From Clavaria fumosa (taxonomy: Eukaryota > Basidiomycota > Agaricomycetes > Agaricales > Clavariaceae): a stretch of 64,000 nt of DNA. Of the stretch, positions 31,706-42,116 are shown one piece after another; positions within the stretch are counted from its first letter, which is position 1; each line of letters begins with the position of its first letter. The notes under the pieces are model-generated. The model worked only from the letters and a program-made list of their open reading frames with translations, did not search any database and was not told where the DNA came from. Position numbers and translations under genes: made by a program. The stretch spans positions 682,001 through 746,000 of the forward strand of contig OX637806.1 of NCBI GenBank assembly GCA_951802425.1, in the 5' to 3' direction.

Positions 31706-33762
31706 ATCTTCTCAACTCTTCCCCCTCCGATGTCTCCAAGTTTCCAAAACTGACTGGCATGAACTACGCATCATGGTCAGGTCATATGAAATCCGCACTA
31801 CAATCTAAGTACCTTTGGCTCGTCGTCAATGGTGACGAAGATTGTCCGGCGGAGGCAGAAGCGACTGCCACGGAAGCCGAGAAGAGAATCGTGCGGCGGG
31901 AGAGGCTTGATTGGAAGCTTCGGGATCAGGCGGCCATGGGTAACTTGAAAGGAGCCTGCGAGAACTCACAGCTCCCTTTCATCGAGAAAGATAGCATCAC
32001 GTCCGCCAGCGAAATGTGGGCAGAACTGAAAAGAGTTCATCAGACGAGTCTGTCTAAGATAAGCGTTCATTACCTCTTCGAAGACCTCTACACTCGCAAG
32101 TACGTCGATGGCGCTTCCATGGACGAGCACATCGCGTCTATGCTCGACATCAGCCAGCGAATATCCGGGTGTGGAGAAACACTCAGCGACTTACACCTCG
32201 CGCGAGCAATCGTTCTCTCCCTCCCGAAGACGGCCTCTTGGGAGCTCGTAAAGATTCCCCTGTTTGAGTTAGACACACTCTCTTCGCACATTGTGAGTAC
32301 GAAGCTACTACAGGAAGCAAATCGTCGTCAGCACGACAAGACGGGCATGAACACGGCGCTCTACACACATGTGAAACCGAATGCCGGTAAAGGGCGAGGG
32401 AAGCCCCAAAAAACCGATGAGTGTCACTACTGCCACAAAAAGGGCCACTGGGCCAACGTCTGCCGCAAACGCGAGGCCAACACAAAGAAAGATGCCGAGG
32501 GCACTGCTCACCTTACTGTCGGCGAACTTCACGACCTCGGGACACATGAAGTTGGACGTTTATACGCGATGCGAAACGGGTCGGCCAAGATTCTTGAAGT
32601 CTTGCTCGACTGTGCCGCAACCCGCCATATGTTCTTTGATAGAACTGTTTTCTCCCAGTACTCGCAGTCAGCCTCCACAGACACAATATCAGTTGGAAAT
32701 GGAAAGCTCATACCAGTCTCTGGACGAGGTAGTGTCACTCTTAAATGCCAGCTACCGTACGGTGTACGAACGGTCGTCCTACACGACGTTCTACACGTCC
32801 CAAACCTCACCGCCAATCTGGTCAGCCTGGGCCAATTGGAGCACGCTGGAGCCGTCAGGACCTTCGGCGGAGGCTGTATCAAGGTAATACTCGATGAACA
32901 AGAGCTACTTCGAGCTCAACTCATGAGTATAAACCTCTACCGCGTTATCCTGAGTACTCACCATGAAACCGGGACGGCCTACCTCACGAAGTCGAGCGAG
33001 AGCCTCCGACTATGGCACCGTCGTATGGGCCATCTGAACTTGGACGCTATCCGTAAACTTGCCAGCAGAGATATGGTAAAAGGACTCACCATCTCGACAC
33101 CGCACACATATGATCATGTTTGTGAGGGATGTGCACTCGGCAAATCCCACCGTCTCCCATTCCCCAAAACCAGCACGACAGTATACCCGCGGATGGGCCT
33201 CATCGTTGTCGATCTGACCGGGCCGATGAACGTTGTAACCTGGAGCGGAAAGTCTTATGCGTTAGTCGTTGTCGAAGCGAGCTCTCGTTTCGGTACGGGC
33301 GAACTACTCACTTCGAAGGACGAAACATACGGTGTTTTGATCACCGTGATTGCGCGACTCGAACGACAGTCAGGCAAGAAATGCCGCATAATCCGTAGTG
33401 ACAGCGGCGGGGAATTCTTGAATCAACTCACCAGAAAATTCTGTGATAAGAATGGGATCGCTCACCAGACGACGATCCCCTACACTCCTGAGCAGAACGG
33501 CATAGCAGAACGTGCAATCGCAGTCTACTTCGAGATGGTCCGATGCATGCTACACACAGCTCACATGGATCTACGGTACTGGGGAGAAGCCTTTCAGTAC
33601 GCAGTTTACATCAGAAATCTCTCACCGACACCTGCCTTGGTCAACGATGTCCCATACGGCGCTTGGACTGGACAGAAACCTGATATCTCGCACCTTCGTA
33701 TCTTTGGCTCTATCGGCTACGCGAACATCCCAAAGAAATTCGCGGCGGCAAACTTGCGGTAA
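31690..33762 (+). CDS. Copia Gag-protease-integrase reading frame, frameshifted at the end
   Basis: 690 codons from the ATG in the primer site. Gag occupies about residues 1-235 with a KLTGMNYASWS entry. A CCHC zinc knuckle (CHYCHKKGHWANVC) is at about 244. The protease site reads LLDCAATRHM at about 305, so the usual DSGA or DTGA active-site loop has Cys in place of Ser/Thr. The integrase has the HHCC motif at about 441-485 and acidic triad positions near 506 (VVDLTGP), 570 (SDSGGE) and 599 (PEQNG). The frame closes at 33762 because of a single-base indel around 33730; the protein continues in another frame directly after. Confidence 0.9.
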   Translation: MRPEADLLNSSPSDVSKFPKLTGMNYASWSGHMKSALQSKYLWLVVNGDEDCPAEAEATATEAEKRIVRRERLDWKLRDQAAMGNLKGACENSQLPFIEKDSITSASEMWAELKRVHQTSLSKISVHYLFEDLYTRKYVDGASMDEHIASMLDISQRISGCGETLSDLHLARAIVLSLPKTASWELVKIPLFELDTLSSHIVSTKLLQEANRRQHDKTGMNTALYTHVKPNAGKGRGKPQKTDECHYCHKKGHWANVCRKREANTKKDAEGTAHLTVGELHDLGTHEVGRLYAMRNGSAKILEVLLDCAATRHMFFDRTVFSQYSQSASTDTISVGNGKLIPVSGRGSVTLKCQLPYGVRTVVLHDVLHVPNLTANLVSLGQLEHAGAVRTFGGGCIKVILDEQELLRAQLMSINLYRVILSTHHETGTAYLTKSSESLRLWHRRMGHLNLDAIRKLASRDMVKGLTISTPHTYDHVCEGCALGKSHRLPFPKTSTTVYPRMGLIVVDLTGPMNVVTWSGKSYALVVVEASSRFGTGELLTSKDETYGVLITVIARLERQSGKKCRIIRSDSGGEFLNQLTRKFCDKNGIAHQTTIPYTPEQNGIAERAIAVYFEMVRCMLHTAHMDLRYWGEAFQYAVYIRNLSPTPALVNDVPYGAWTGQKPDISHLRIFGSIGYANIPKKFAAANLR

Positions 33763-34321
33763 CGGCTAAGAAGTGTCGACTGCTTGGATGGTGGACGGAT
33801 GAATCCAAGGGCTATCGCTTGGAAGACCTAGAAACGAAGACTATCATCGCATCAAGGGACGTGCGTTTCATTGAAGATGAAACACCTACCGAACTAGCGG
33901 TTATCGACCACGATGTCACCCGACAAACCCCAAACGAGCTAACCTCAGACGATTTGGGAAGGTCGACTGACACCCAACCAATAGCAGAAATTGAGCCTCA
34001 TGATGCTATTGATCCCATCAGTCAACCTGCCACACCGTTACCAGAGGAAACGACAGTCGTTCCCATACCCGCTCAAAAGACTTCCAAATGGGCTAACCTT
34101 CCCCCGCGCGAAATATCCACACGCCGCCGAAAGGAGCCAGAACGCTTCGGAGATGAAGCAACCGAAGCGGACATTGAGGAGGCCGTTAATCGCAATGCCG
34201 AACACTATGCGTATGTCATGTATGCGAATGAGCCTCAATCCTACCATGAAGCCATGCTGTCACCATGCTCGAAACAGTGGGAGAAGGCAATCAACGACGA
34301 ACTCGCGCAGTTAAGTGAAAC
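33763..34321 (+). pseudogene. Copia polyprotein, linker and start of reverse transcriptase, cut by gypsy insertion
   Basis: Continues the copia polyprotein in a shifted frame (KKCRLLGWWTDESKGYRLED is the typical end of the integrase C-terminal region), then an acidic linker, then the RT start (SYHEAMLSPCSKQWEKAI). It stops at the duplicated GAAAC (34317-34321), where the gypsy element begins. Its continuation resumes at 40175. Confidence 0.88.
34317..34321. repeat. Target duplication GAAAC, left copy (gypsy)
   Basis: Matches 40175-40179 exactly. Removing the element and one copy restores an uninterrupted copia reverse-transcriptase frame. Confidence 0.97.
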
Positions 34322-34602
34322 TGTCAGAATCGCTTACATAAGCAGGTTGGAACGGCCAAAAAAGGATCGCAAAAGAGTTGCGGGAAGTTTGCGGACGAGT
34401 CACGTGACCCGAACGGGTGGTGGCTTACATAATGGGAAAATCACGTGACGCACGGGGTCCGAGCGTGGGAACGCCGGCAACTCCCGAACCTCTCGCTATA
34501 TATACTACGTCGCTTTCTTACTTGTACCCTTTTCCCCTTATGTTAGTATCGTCATCATCGACCTTACGTTAAGTTGTGTGAACCGTGAGACTAAGTCTGA
34601 CA
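34322..34602 (+). repeat. 5' LTR of the gypsy element
   Basis: 281 bp, 24 bp shorter than the 3' LTR. The missing segment lies between two copies of atcacgtgac, so it is a deletion between short direct repeats. Apart from that there are four substitutions, three at CpG sites. A TATA box (34497-34504) and CACGTG palindromes (34399-34408, 34440-34449) are present. Confidence 0.95.
34497..34504 (+). promoter_or_regulatory. TATA box of the gypsy LTR
   Basis: TATATATA about 36 bp upstream of the inferred RNA start (34540). It is conserved in the 3' LTR and in the related solo LTR at 44798-45086. Confidence 0.7.
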
Positions 34603-34614
34603 CAATACTAACAT
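34603..34614 (+). other. Self-priming primer binding site of the gypsy element
   Basis: Two bases after the 5' LTR, ATACTAACAT (34605-34614) is the exact complement of ATGTTAGTAT at 34540-34549 within the LTR, itself about 36 bp after the TATA box. This is the arrangement of Tf1 and sushi elements, whose RNA 5' end folds back to prime reverse transcription. No tRNA match was needed. Confidence 0.7.
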
Positions 34615-35255
34615 CAACCCCTGTCTGCCCTAGCCCCGTGTCCTAACCCGGCTAGCCTGGACCCCTATCTCAAACTGTCACACTCTGTGACAGCTTATCC
34701 CCCTCATCCTCTTTCTCTTTACCCTGCCCACAGTGTGCAACAGAACTGTGTGAAATTTTTACTGTGTGTAGATACACGTGACCAGACCCAGAGGAAGTCT
34801 ACTGTGACCCTCCCCAAGAGACACCAAGTGCCAAAGGCCCGGAACTTTGCTTTACAGCTACGTACCAGTGAATCGTGTAGTGTACAGGGCACGGAAAGGC
34901 CCTATACATAGTTTTTCTGTAGTTTCCTGGTCCAGTGGACAGGGCCCTTGCTCTGTGACCATTGTCAGAAGGGCACATGGGCAACTCACTAGGAGTTGTG
35001 GAGTGACCACCTGGGACACCATTTGGGCCCCATGCTGGCAACAAGTTTTATAGAATAAGAGTTCTATAAGTACCTAGATACATAGAGAGCAGCCTGAGAG
35101 GACAGGACTGCTAAGAGATCGAAGAAATCCTGAGTGCCCAAGGCCCGGAATTCTATTTACAGCGTCTGCGTCCGAGACCGGGTCGAGCCCAGCTCCCCCC
35201 CGATTCCCCTGTTACCGACGTCCCCGAAACCCCATCACCACCACCAGGGTCTGTG
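34615..35255 (+). other. Untranslated leader of the gypsy element
   Basis: About 640 bp between the primer site and the first gag ATG (35256). No gene seen. Confidence 0.65.
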
Positions 35256-36238
35256 ATGGCTGACCACGTCGCCCCGCCTGAAGTCCATGCCACGAGGCTG
35301 GATTTAGTCGTCGCCCCATTCGATGGGCAAAAAAGAAATTTCCGTACATTCCTCCGGTCGCTCCGCCTCCTGTTTATGGCGAATCCGATAATCTATGCCA
35401 CGGACCTGGCAAAGGTCCTCTACACCCTCAGCAAAATTACTGGCGAGGGGTTTGCCGCAGAATGGGCAAATGTGAAGGGAGAGGAAATCCTGGGTAACAA
35501 CGAGGTTGGAACCTGGGCAGAATTTGTGGAAGAGATGAAGCGAGCGTTCGATGACCCGAACGACCGTGCGACTGCCCTCGCAGATATTGTGAAGTTGAAA
35601 CAGGGTGTCATGACGGCACCTGAGTTCTTCGCAAAGTTCGAAACAATGTTCCGAAGAGCGGGGATGACAGAAGTGGCCAATTCGGACATCCTGGTCCATT
35701 GGCTGGAGTCGAATCTGAGCAGGAGGCTAGTGGGAAAGGTCTATGGTGTTTCGCCAATGCCAGAGACCTACGTGCAGTGGAAGGCACTTGCCGAAAAGCT
35801 AGACGCTCAGCAGCATCGCCTCGACGGAGTCATCGCACAACAGAACTCTGTGCGTCCTGCTCTGCCCCTCAACAAACCCGCTTCGCCCCAGCCCCCCGTC
35901 CCTTCCTGGCCCAGCCTCTGGCCTGCACCCCTGCCCCTCCCACCATGCCGCGTCCCACCAATGCCGGTGATGCCATGGTGGTGGATCGTGCCCGTGCCCC
36001 TGGAGTGTTGCGCACCTGCTTCCGATGTGGCCAAGCTGGTCACATGGTGAGAGATTGCCAGCTCCAGGACACACGTCCGCAGATCCCGAGGCCGCAGATC
36101 CGCGCCGTGGAAAGCCAGGCACGTAGTGCAGAGGACTATGAGAACGAGATCGCACTGCTCCGAGACCGCCTGGATTTGCTCGAGAGAGAGAAGAGGGCTC
36201 CTGTTGAAGAGCCGGATTTTGGAGACGAGGCCCAGTGA
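35256..36238 (+). pseudogene. Gypsy gag, one frameshift
   Basis: The ATG at 35256 opens a capsid-like region (FDGQKRNFRTFLRSLRLLF through KVYGVSPMPETY..WKALAEKL) in frame until about 35870. The protein then continues in another frame through a CCHC knuckle (CFRCGQAGHMVRDC) and a coiled-coil tail to the stop at 36236-36238. The slip most likely lies in the C-rich run near 35885-35900. The C-terminal knuckle places it as nucleocapsid. Confidence 0.88.
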
Positions 36239-39200
36239 GTCCGAACTGGAGTCTCAGGAGTAGATATCCCAGCCCCCCTCCTGTCCCTGTACCCGCAGCT
36301 AGTATCCCAAAATACACTATCTTGCAGCAGAGACACACCCGGATTGGGGCTGAGGTGAAGGACAAAGCGGAAACGGAAACCGCTAAAAGTGAAATACCGA
36401 AAAGAGAAAAGGGGACTAGCAGCCAAGTGGAGCCAACAAAGCACCTTGCAGAGGTGCTGAAGGACACCCTATTGCGTATGCCCCAAGAGCTCTCCATCCA
36501 GGTGCACCTGGAGGCTCTCAGCACTGGCAAAGGGGCAACTACGAAAGCCCTTGTCGACTCAGGCTGCACCAACTGCTTTATGGACTTGGAGTGGGCGAAA
36601 AAAGTGGGATTGGAACCATCTCCCTTGCTGAATCCAATCACCATGTATAATGTGGATGGAACACAGAACAGAGATGGTAAGATCCGGTATGGGATGGAGC
36701 TGCTTGTGACGGTTGGCGACCACCAGGAGCGGATCCACTTCCTGCTAGGGAAGACTCAGTCCCACACGGCGATCCTTGGGCATGATTGGCTAAAGCGTCA
36801 TAATCCAGAGATTGACTGGGTGAAAGCTGAAGTAAGGCTCACCCGCTGCCCCAACTCCTGTGCCTCCTCCCCACACAGCCACCGGTCCCCTGTTCGACCC
36901 TCAGGTCCACCAAAAGCGAGTACCCTGGCCTCGGCCAGTATCCCGGACACCCGTTTTCCCAACACTGGCCCTACCCCTGATTGGCCCAGCCGCTACCCTT
37001 TGGTTTTTAGTGAAGCAAAGTGGGATGAGCTCCCCCGCTCCCGCCCTGACTTTGATATCAAAATCGAGTTTAAAGCAGACCCTGGACACCTCTCCTCTAA
37101 GCTATACTCTCTGACGCGAGAAGAGATGGTGGAAATGAATCGCTGGGTGGATGAGCAGCTAGCTTCTGGACGAATCCGACCTTCGAAGTCCCCGTACGCG
37201 AGCCCCTTCTTCTTCAAATGTGAGAAGGACAAGCTGCGGCCGATTATCGATTACTCTAGGCTGAACTCGTATCTAATCAAAGACAAGTACCCCCTCCCCC
37301 TCATACGAGACACTGTGGATGTGTTAAAGGGGGCGACCATCTATTCCAAGATTGATGCGAAGGGAGGTTTCCCATCGATGCAGGTCTGGCCAGAACATCA
37401 GCACCGCTGTGCTTTCCTAATGCCCCGTGGACTCTTCGAACTGGCAGTTATGTGGTTTGGGCTGCAGAATGCGCCTGCAACCTTCCAGCGCTTCATGAAC
37501 CATGTGTTGAGAGAAGAGATTGCAGGGGGGCATGTCCGAGCCTATGTCGATGATGTTATAGTGTTTGCAGAGGATTTGGCTACACATCGGTATTGGATGG
37601 ATCGGGTCTTGAAGAAGTTTGGGGAGAATGGCCTGTGTCTCAGACTCAGCAAGTGCGAGTTCGAGAAGAGTGAGGTTTTCTTCCTGGGGATGAAGATCTC
37701 CCACAACCGTCTAGAGCATGACCCAGCTAAAGGCGCGGCGATCCGTAACTGGCCCAGACCGAAAAATGTGAAAGAGGTACAAAGATTCAACGGGATGCTG
37801 AACTACCTCCGCCGGCACATCCCAAATCTCTCTGCCCGGGCAAAACCACTCTTCCGGCTGACAGGGAAAGTCCCGTGGAGATGGGAGGAGGAGGAGGAAG
37901 CAGCCTTCCAAGATCTCCGCCTGGCACTAGTATCAGCCCCGGTCTTGGCTCTACCACAAGACAAAGGGAGATGGAAGGTAGAAACAGATGCGAGCAACTT
38001 GGCGACTGGAGGAGTTCTCTCACAGCAGCAGGTGGATGGGACTTGGAGAGTTGTAGACTACATCTCCAAAGCCCTCACTGCAGCTGAGAAGAATTACGAT
38101 GTGTACGACAAGGAGTTCCTGGCTGTAATCCGGGCACTACGCGAGTGGCAGGCTTACCTGATTGGGGTGGAAGAGACTATCGAAATCTGGACGGACCATG
38201 CTAACCTCCAGTACTTCCGGAAGCCCCAGAAGTTGAAACCGAGGCAGGTCCGTTGGGTTGGAGAGCTCCAGTGCTTTGACTTCGAGATCAAGTACCATAC
38301 TGGGAAGTCAAACACGAAAGCGGATGCACTCTCACGGAGGCCAGACTATGGAGAGATGGTGGAGGAGGATGCACCAGTACAGGTCTTCCCAGAGGCTGAG
38401 ACCCGCACATCGTTCACATCGGAGATGGAGACGCTACTCCAGAAAAACAGTGCAGTATATGTGCAGAAGCCGGAGGAGCTTGATGATGAGTGGACGAGAG
38501 ATCGGATGGGACTCTGGCGGAAGGCAGAAATCACTTGGGTGCCCCCAGAAGCACGTGAGGCAGTGCTCACCTTTGAGCATGACCTCCCCATCGCAGGACA
38601 CCCTGGTCCACGGAAACTGAGGGCGGCTCTGCTGAGGTCCTATTGGTGGGTGGGCATGGTGAAGGATTCCAATCGGTATGCAGGTGGATGTGAGACATGC
38701 CAATGAATCAAGCCTGATCGTACCAGGCGCGCCGCTCCACTCCATCCGCACCCTGTCCCTGAGAGCCCCTGGGCAGTCATCTCTTGGGACATTGTTGGAC
38801 CTTTCCCCCTCTCACGTGGTCACAATGCGATCCTTGTCATTGTCGACAAGTTTACAAAACGAACTCTCATCGAAGCTATTGGCCTTGACCTCATGGGACT
38901 TGGTGCTGCTCGGATCCTTCGAGACCGGGTCTTCCGCGACCATGGAGTCCCGCAGAAAGTTGTGAGTGACCAGGGAACCCAATTTGTGTCCAGATTCATG
39001 AGGGAGTTTTATGGGATGATTGGAGTTAAGGCGAACCCGAGCACTGCCTTCCACCCACAAACAGATGGACAGACAGAGCGGGTCAATCAGGAGGTTGAAG
39101 TGTATCTCCGGGCCTATGTTGACCATCTGCAGGATGATTGGGCAGAGTGGCTATCCACAGCCGAATTCGCGCTCAATAACCGTGAGCACTCAGCCACTGG

Positions 39201-39858
39201 ATTCACACCTTTCTATCTGGAGTATGGCCGGCACCCTTGGAATGGTGGTATCCGGCCGCCCTCTGAAGTGAACCCTGCAGCAGACGAGTGGATGGCCAAG
39301 CTCACGGAATCCCGAAGAGCAGCCAGGGATGCAATGGGGAAGGCGGCAGATGCGATGAAGGCTAGCTATGATAAAGGAAAGCGCCCAAGTCGTGAATACT
39401 CAAAGGGGGACTTAGTCTGGCTGGATACCCGGAACCTGAAAATGGATCGACCATCCAAGAAGCTTGACAACAAGCGGGCTGGACCCTTCACCATCGAAGA
39501 GAAGGTTGGACCAGCAGCATACCGACTCAAGCTCCCCCGAGCATGGCGCATTCACCGGGTTTTCAATGAGTTGCTACTCACCCCGTATATTGCTCCCTCT
39601 TTCCCTTCCCAGAACTTGCCTCCACCCCCACCCCCCACGATTGACGATGACCACTTGGAGTATGAGGTGGAGGAAATTCTTGATGTCAAGAAGGTTGGAC
39701 GGGGAGTGAAGTATTTGGTGAAGTGGTTAGGATACCCTGCAGAGGAGAACACCTGGGAACCTCGTCGCAACCTCACTAACGTTGCACTGTTGCTCCGGGA
39801 CTTCTTCCAGCAATACCCTGACAAGGCGAAGTTGGCAGGTCGAGACGCCCAGCCTTAA
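36208..39858 (+). pseudogene. Gypsy pol: protease, RT, RNase H, integrase, chromodomain, with an internal TGA
   Basis: The pol frame opens at 36208, overlapping gag by about 30 bp in the -1 frame, which would fit programmed -1 frameshifting. Protease: ALVDSGCTNC near 36545. RT: catalytic AYVDD at about 37540. RNase H: ETDASNLATGG at about 37984. The integrase zinc finger ends CETCQ and is followed directly by an in-frame TGA (38704-38706). The integrase acidic triad follows in the same frame (SWDIVGP, VSDQGTQF, TDGQTERVN), and a chromodomain (YEVEEILDVKK...KYLVKWLGYP..ENTWEP) lies at 39658-39830. The TGA is one C-to-T change from CGA (Arg), consistent with CpG decay. Confidence 0.93.
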
Positions 39859-39869
39859 GAGGGGGGTGA
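39857..39869 (+). other. Polypurine tract of the gypsy element
   Basis: aagaggggggtga immediately before the 3' LTR, the expected plus-strand primer. Confidence 0.8.
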
Positions 39870-40174
39870 TGTCAGGATCACTTACATAAGCAGGTTGGAA
39901 CGGCCAAAAAAGGATCACAAAAGAGTTGCGGGAAGTTTGCGGACGAGTCACGTGACCCGAACGGGTGGTGGCTTACATAATGGGAAAATCACGTGACCCG
40001 GGCCTGGACGCATCACGTGACGCACGGGGTCCGAGCGTGGGAACGCCGGCAACTCCCGAACCTCTCGCTATATATACTACGTCGCTTTCTTACTTGTACC
40101 CTTTTCCCCTTATGTTAGTATCATCATCATCGACCTTACGTTAAGTTGTGTGAACCGTGAGACTAAGTCTGACA
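39870..40174 (+). repeat. 3' LTR of the gypsy element
   Basis: 305 bp, full length, TGTCAG to CTGACA, followed by the target duplication GAAAC at 40175-40179. Confidence 0.95.
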
Positions 40175-41671
40175 GAAACCGGCACCTTCGAATGGGTCCG
40201 CAACGCTCCTCCTGGAAGAAATGTTATTGGCAGCTGCTGGGTCTTGAAAGAAAAACGCGATGGCCAGGGAAAACTACTGAAACACAAAGCTCGTATCATC
40301 GCTCAGGGTTTCTCGCAGGTACCAGGACAAGACTTCAATGGAACATACGCATCTGTAGCCAAATTCACGACCCTCCGTGCCCTCCTCACCATCGTAGCGA
40401 AGGAAGACTGGGCCCTCCACCATATTGATGTCCGTGGTGCTTACCTCCAGGGTGACCTTGATGAAGAAATATATATGCGAGTACCTGATGGTGTTGCTGA
40501 ACCGGCGAAAAAAGACTGGGTGTGGAAGCTGCGAAAGCCGCTCTATGGTTTGAAACAAGCCGGGCGACAGTGGAAAACGAAGCTCGATATGAGCATGGGT
40601 GACTTGGGATTCCTCAAGAGTGTTGCCGACGATTGTCTCTATATCAAGAGACCCAATGGCGTCGCGACCATCGTCGTGTTGGCATACGTTGATGATATGA
40701 GCGTGGGTGGACCGAAACTTGAAGATGTAGTTGATTTCAAGCGCGAAATCAATAAAAAGTTTGAGGTGACTGACCTGGGTGAGCTCAAGTTCATCCTCGG
40801 AATCGAAGTCGAACGGGACCGCAGTGCGCATACAATCAGACTCAACCAGACGGCGTACATTCGTGAAGTCCTCGCGCGCTATGGAATGACTAACTGTAGT
40901 GCTGTCTCGACTCCCCTCGCTCCCACCGAACGCCTCACAGTCTCGCAATCCCCTACAACACCTGCTGAATTAGAAGCGACTCGACTATATTCTAACAGCG
41001 CGTCCTACCCGGAGCGTATTGGAGCCCTGCTCTATGCCACTCAAACACGTCCAGACTGCCAGTACGCCGTCGGGACACTCGCACAGTTCTCTAGCAACCC
41101 CGGTAAAACCCACTTCGAAGCTGTCAAGCGTGTTCTACGCTACTTGAAAGGCACGGCTGACTTTGGCTTGACGCTCGGCGGCTCGCATGCTGGACTGGAT
41201 CTCATTGGCTGGACTGACTCAGACTGGGCCCAAGACATTGACACGAGACGGTCTGTTGGTGGCTTCGTCTTCGACTTCGCTGGAAGCTCTATTTCCTGGT
41301 CCTCCAAGAAGCAACCTACGGTTGCTTTATCCACGGTCGAGGCGGAATACATGGCGGCTTCTAACACGACCAAAGAGGCTATCTGGCTTTGTACGCTACT
41401 CGAGGACCTCGGATTTACTCAAGCCGAGGCAACGACGATCCACGCCGATAACCAAGGGTGTATCGCCCTCTCCCGTAACCCTGTTTCGCACTCCCGTGCG
41501 AAACATATTGACATACGCCACCATTTCATCCGGGAACGCATCGCGAACTTAGAGATCGACCTCAAGTTTTGTTCTACGAAGGACATGGTAGCCAATATAT
41601 TCACCAAGGCGCTCTCACACGAACCGTTCGAAAAATTTCGGGGTGCACTTGGAGTGGGAGTTAGGACGTGA
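40175..41671 (+). pseudogene. Copia reverse transcriptase and RNase H, downstream half
   Basis: Resumes the copia polyprotein exactly at the target duplication. RT motifs: KARIIAQGFSQVPGQDF, the HHIDVRGAYLQGDL block, PLYGLKQAGRQW and catalytic LAYVDDMSVGG. RNase H: WTDSDWAQD, LSTVEAEYMAAS, HADNQGCIAL and RAKHIDIRHHFIRE. It ends at TGA 41669-41671, 12 bp before the 3' LTR. The frame is open throughout. Confidence 0.94.
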
Positions 41672-41683
41672 TCCGAGTGGGAG

Positions 41684-41955
41684 TGACGAAGGTTCGGCTA
41701 ACGCCCTAACCGAAAGCGGCCTAGTACGTCTACTTTAAACTCCTATTGTTTATTGTGCCTGCCAGCGAAGCGGCCTCAGGGCCCTCACAAGTTTTTCGTA
41801 CCGCCGTATCTGGAGCTTCACGTCTCTCGCGTGAACTCCAGGTACGTGCCATTGTTACAACTATTACTATCATCACTGAATAATACGTCTCTCGCGTGAA
41901 CTCCAGTCGTCGTGATCTCGAGCTTTCCCTGCGTTATATACCAGATTGCTTTATA
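41684..41955 (+). repeat. 3' LTR of the copia element
   Basis: 272 bp, preceded by the short purine tract gagtgggag and followed by the duplication AAAAC. Confidence 0.93.
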
Positions 41956-41995
41956 AAAACAAGACAGCATCAAGAAAATTTGATGTTTCCTGATG
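41956..41995. mobile_element. Foldback DNA element 1, right part
   Basis: Begins with the second AAAAC of the copia insertion and ends with the right terminal inverted repeat (41970-41995). The following 120 bp (41996-42116) are the gene A 3' flank, nearly identical to the flank of gene B (52159 onward). Confidence 0.8.
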
Positions 41996-42116
41996 CATTG
42001 CATAATACTATGTAACATTCTATGAATCCATTGGTTTGCATTATCAAGTGATGACATATACAACTCAACCACTTTACTCTGAATAGCCAGTGTCATAAAC
42101 CATCTCAGTCTAGACA

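Larger units (their letters stand above)
34322..40174 (+). mobile_element. Ty3/gypsy chromodomain retrotransposon (Tf1/sushi-like) inserted in copia
   Basis: 5.85 kb with LTRs 34322-34602 and 39870-40174, ends TGTCAG and CTGACA, and 5-bp target duplication GAAAC. Order of domains: Gag with CCHC knuckle, protease, reverse transcriptase, RNase H, integrase, C-terminal chromodomain. The primer site next to the 5' LTR is complementary to the element's own RNA start, as in Tf1/sushi elements. It is damaged by one frameshift in gag and one stop codon in the integrase. Confidence 0.96.
31414..41955 (+). mobile_element. Ty1/copia LTR retrotransposon, split by a gypsy element
   Basis: Two 272-bp LTRs (31414-31685 and 41684-41955) differ at three positions. 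They are flanked by the 5-bp target duplication AAAAC (31409-31413 and 41956-41960). The domain order in the interior is Gag, zinc knuckle, protease, integrase, reverse transcriptase, RNase H, which defines the copia group. One frameshift lies at about 33730, and a gypsy element (34322-40174) sits within the reverse transcriptase. Without the insert the element is about 4.7 kb. It is not able to move on its own in this state. Confidence 0.95.

Noticed and set aside
31626..31808. Upstream open frame spanning the copia LTR end
   Set aside because: It overlaps the Gag start in another frame and has no similarity to Gag; taken as chance.
38704..38706. The TGA in gypsy pol as a possible selenocysteine or readthrough site
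   Set aside because: It lies directly after the integrase zinc-finger cysteines where Arg is usual, is explained by one CpG transition, and no readthrough context was evident.
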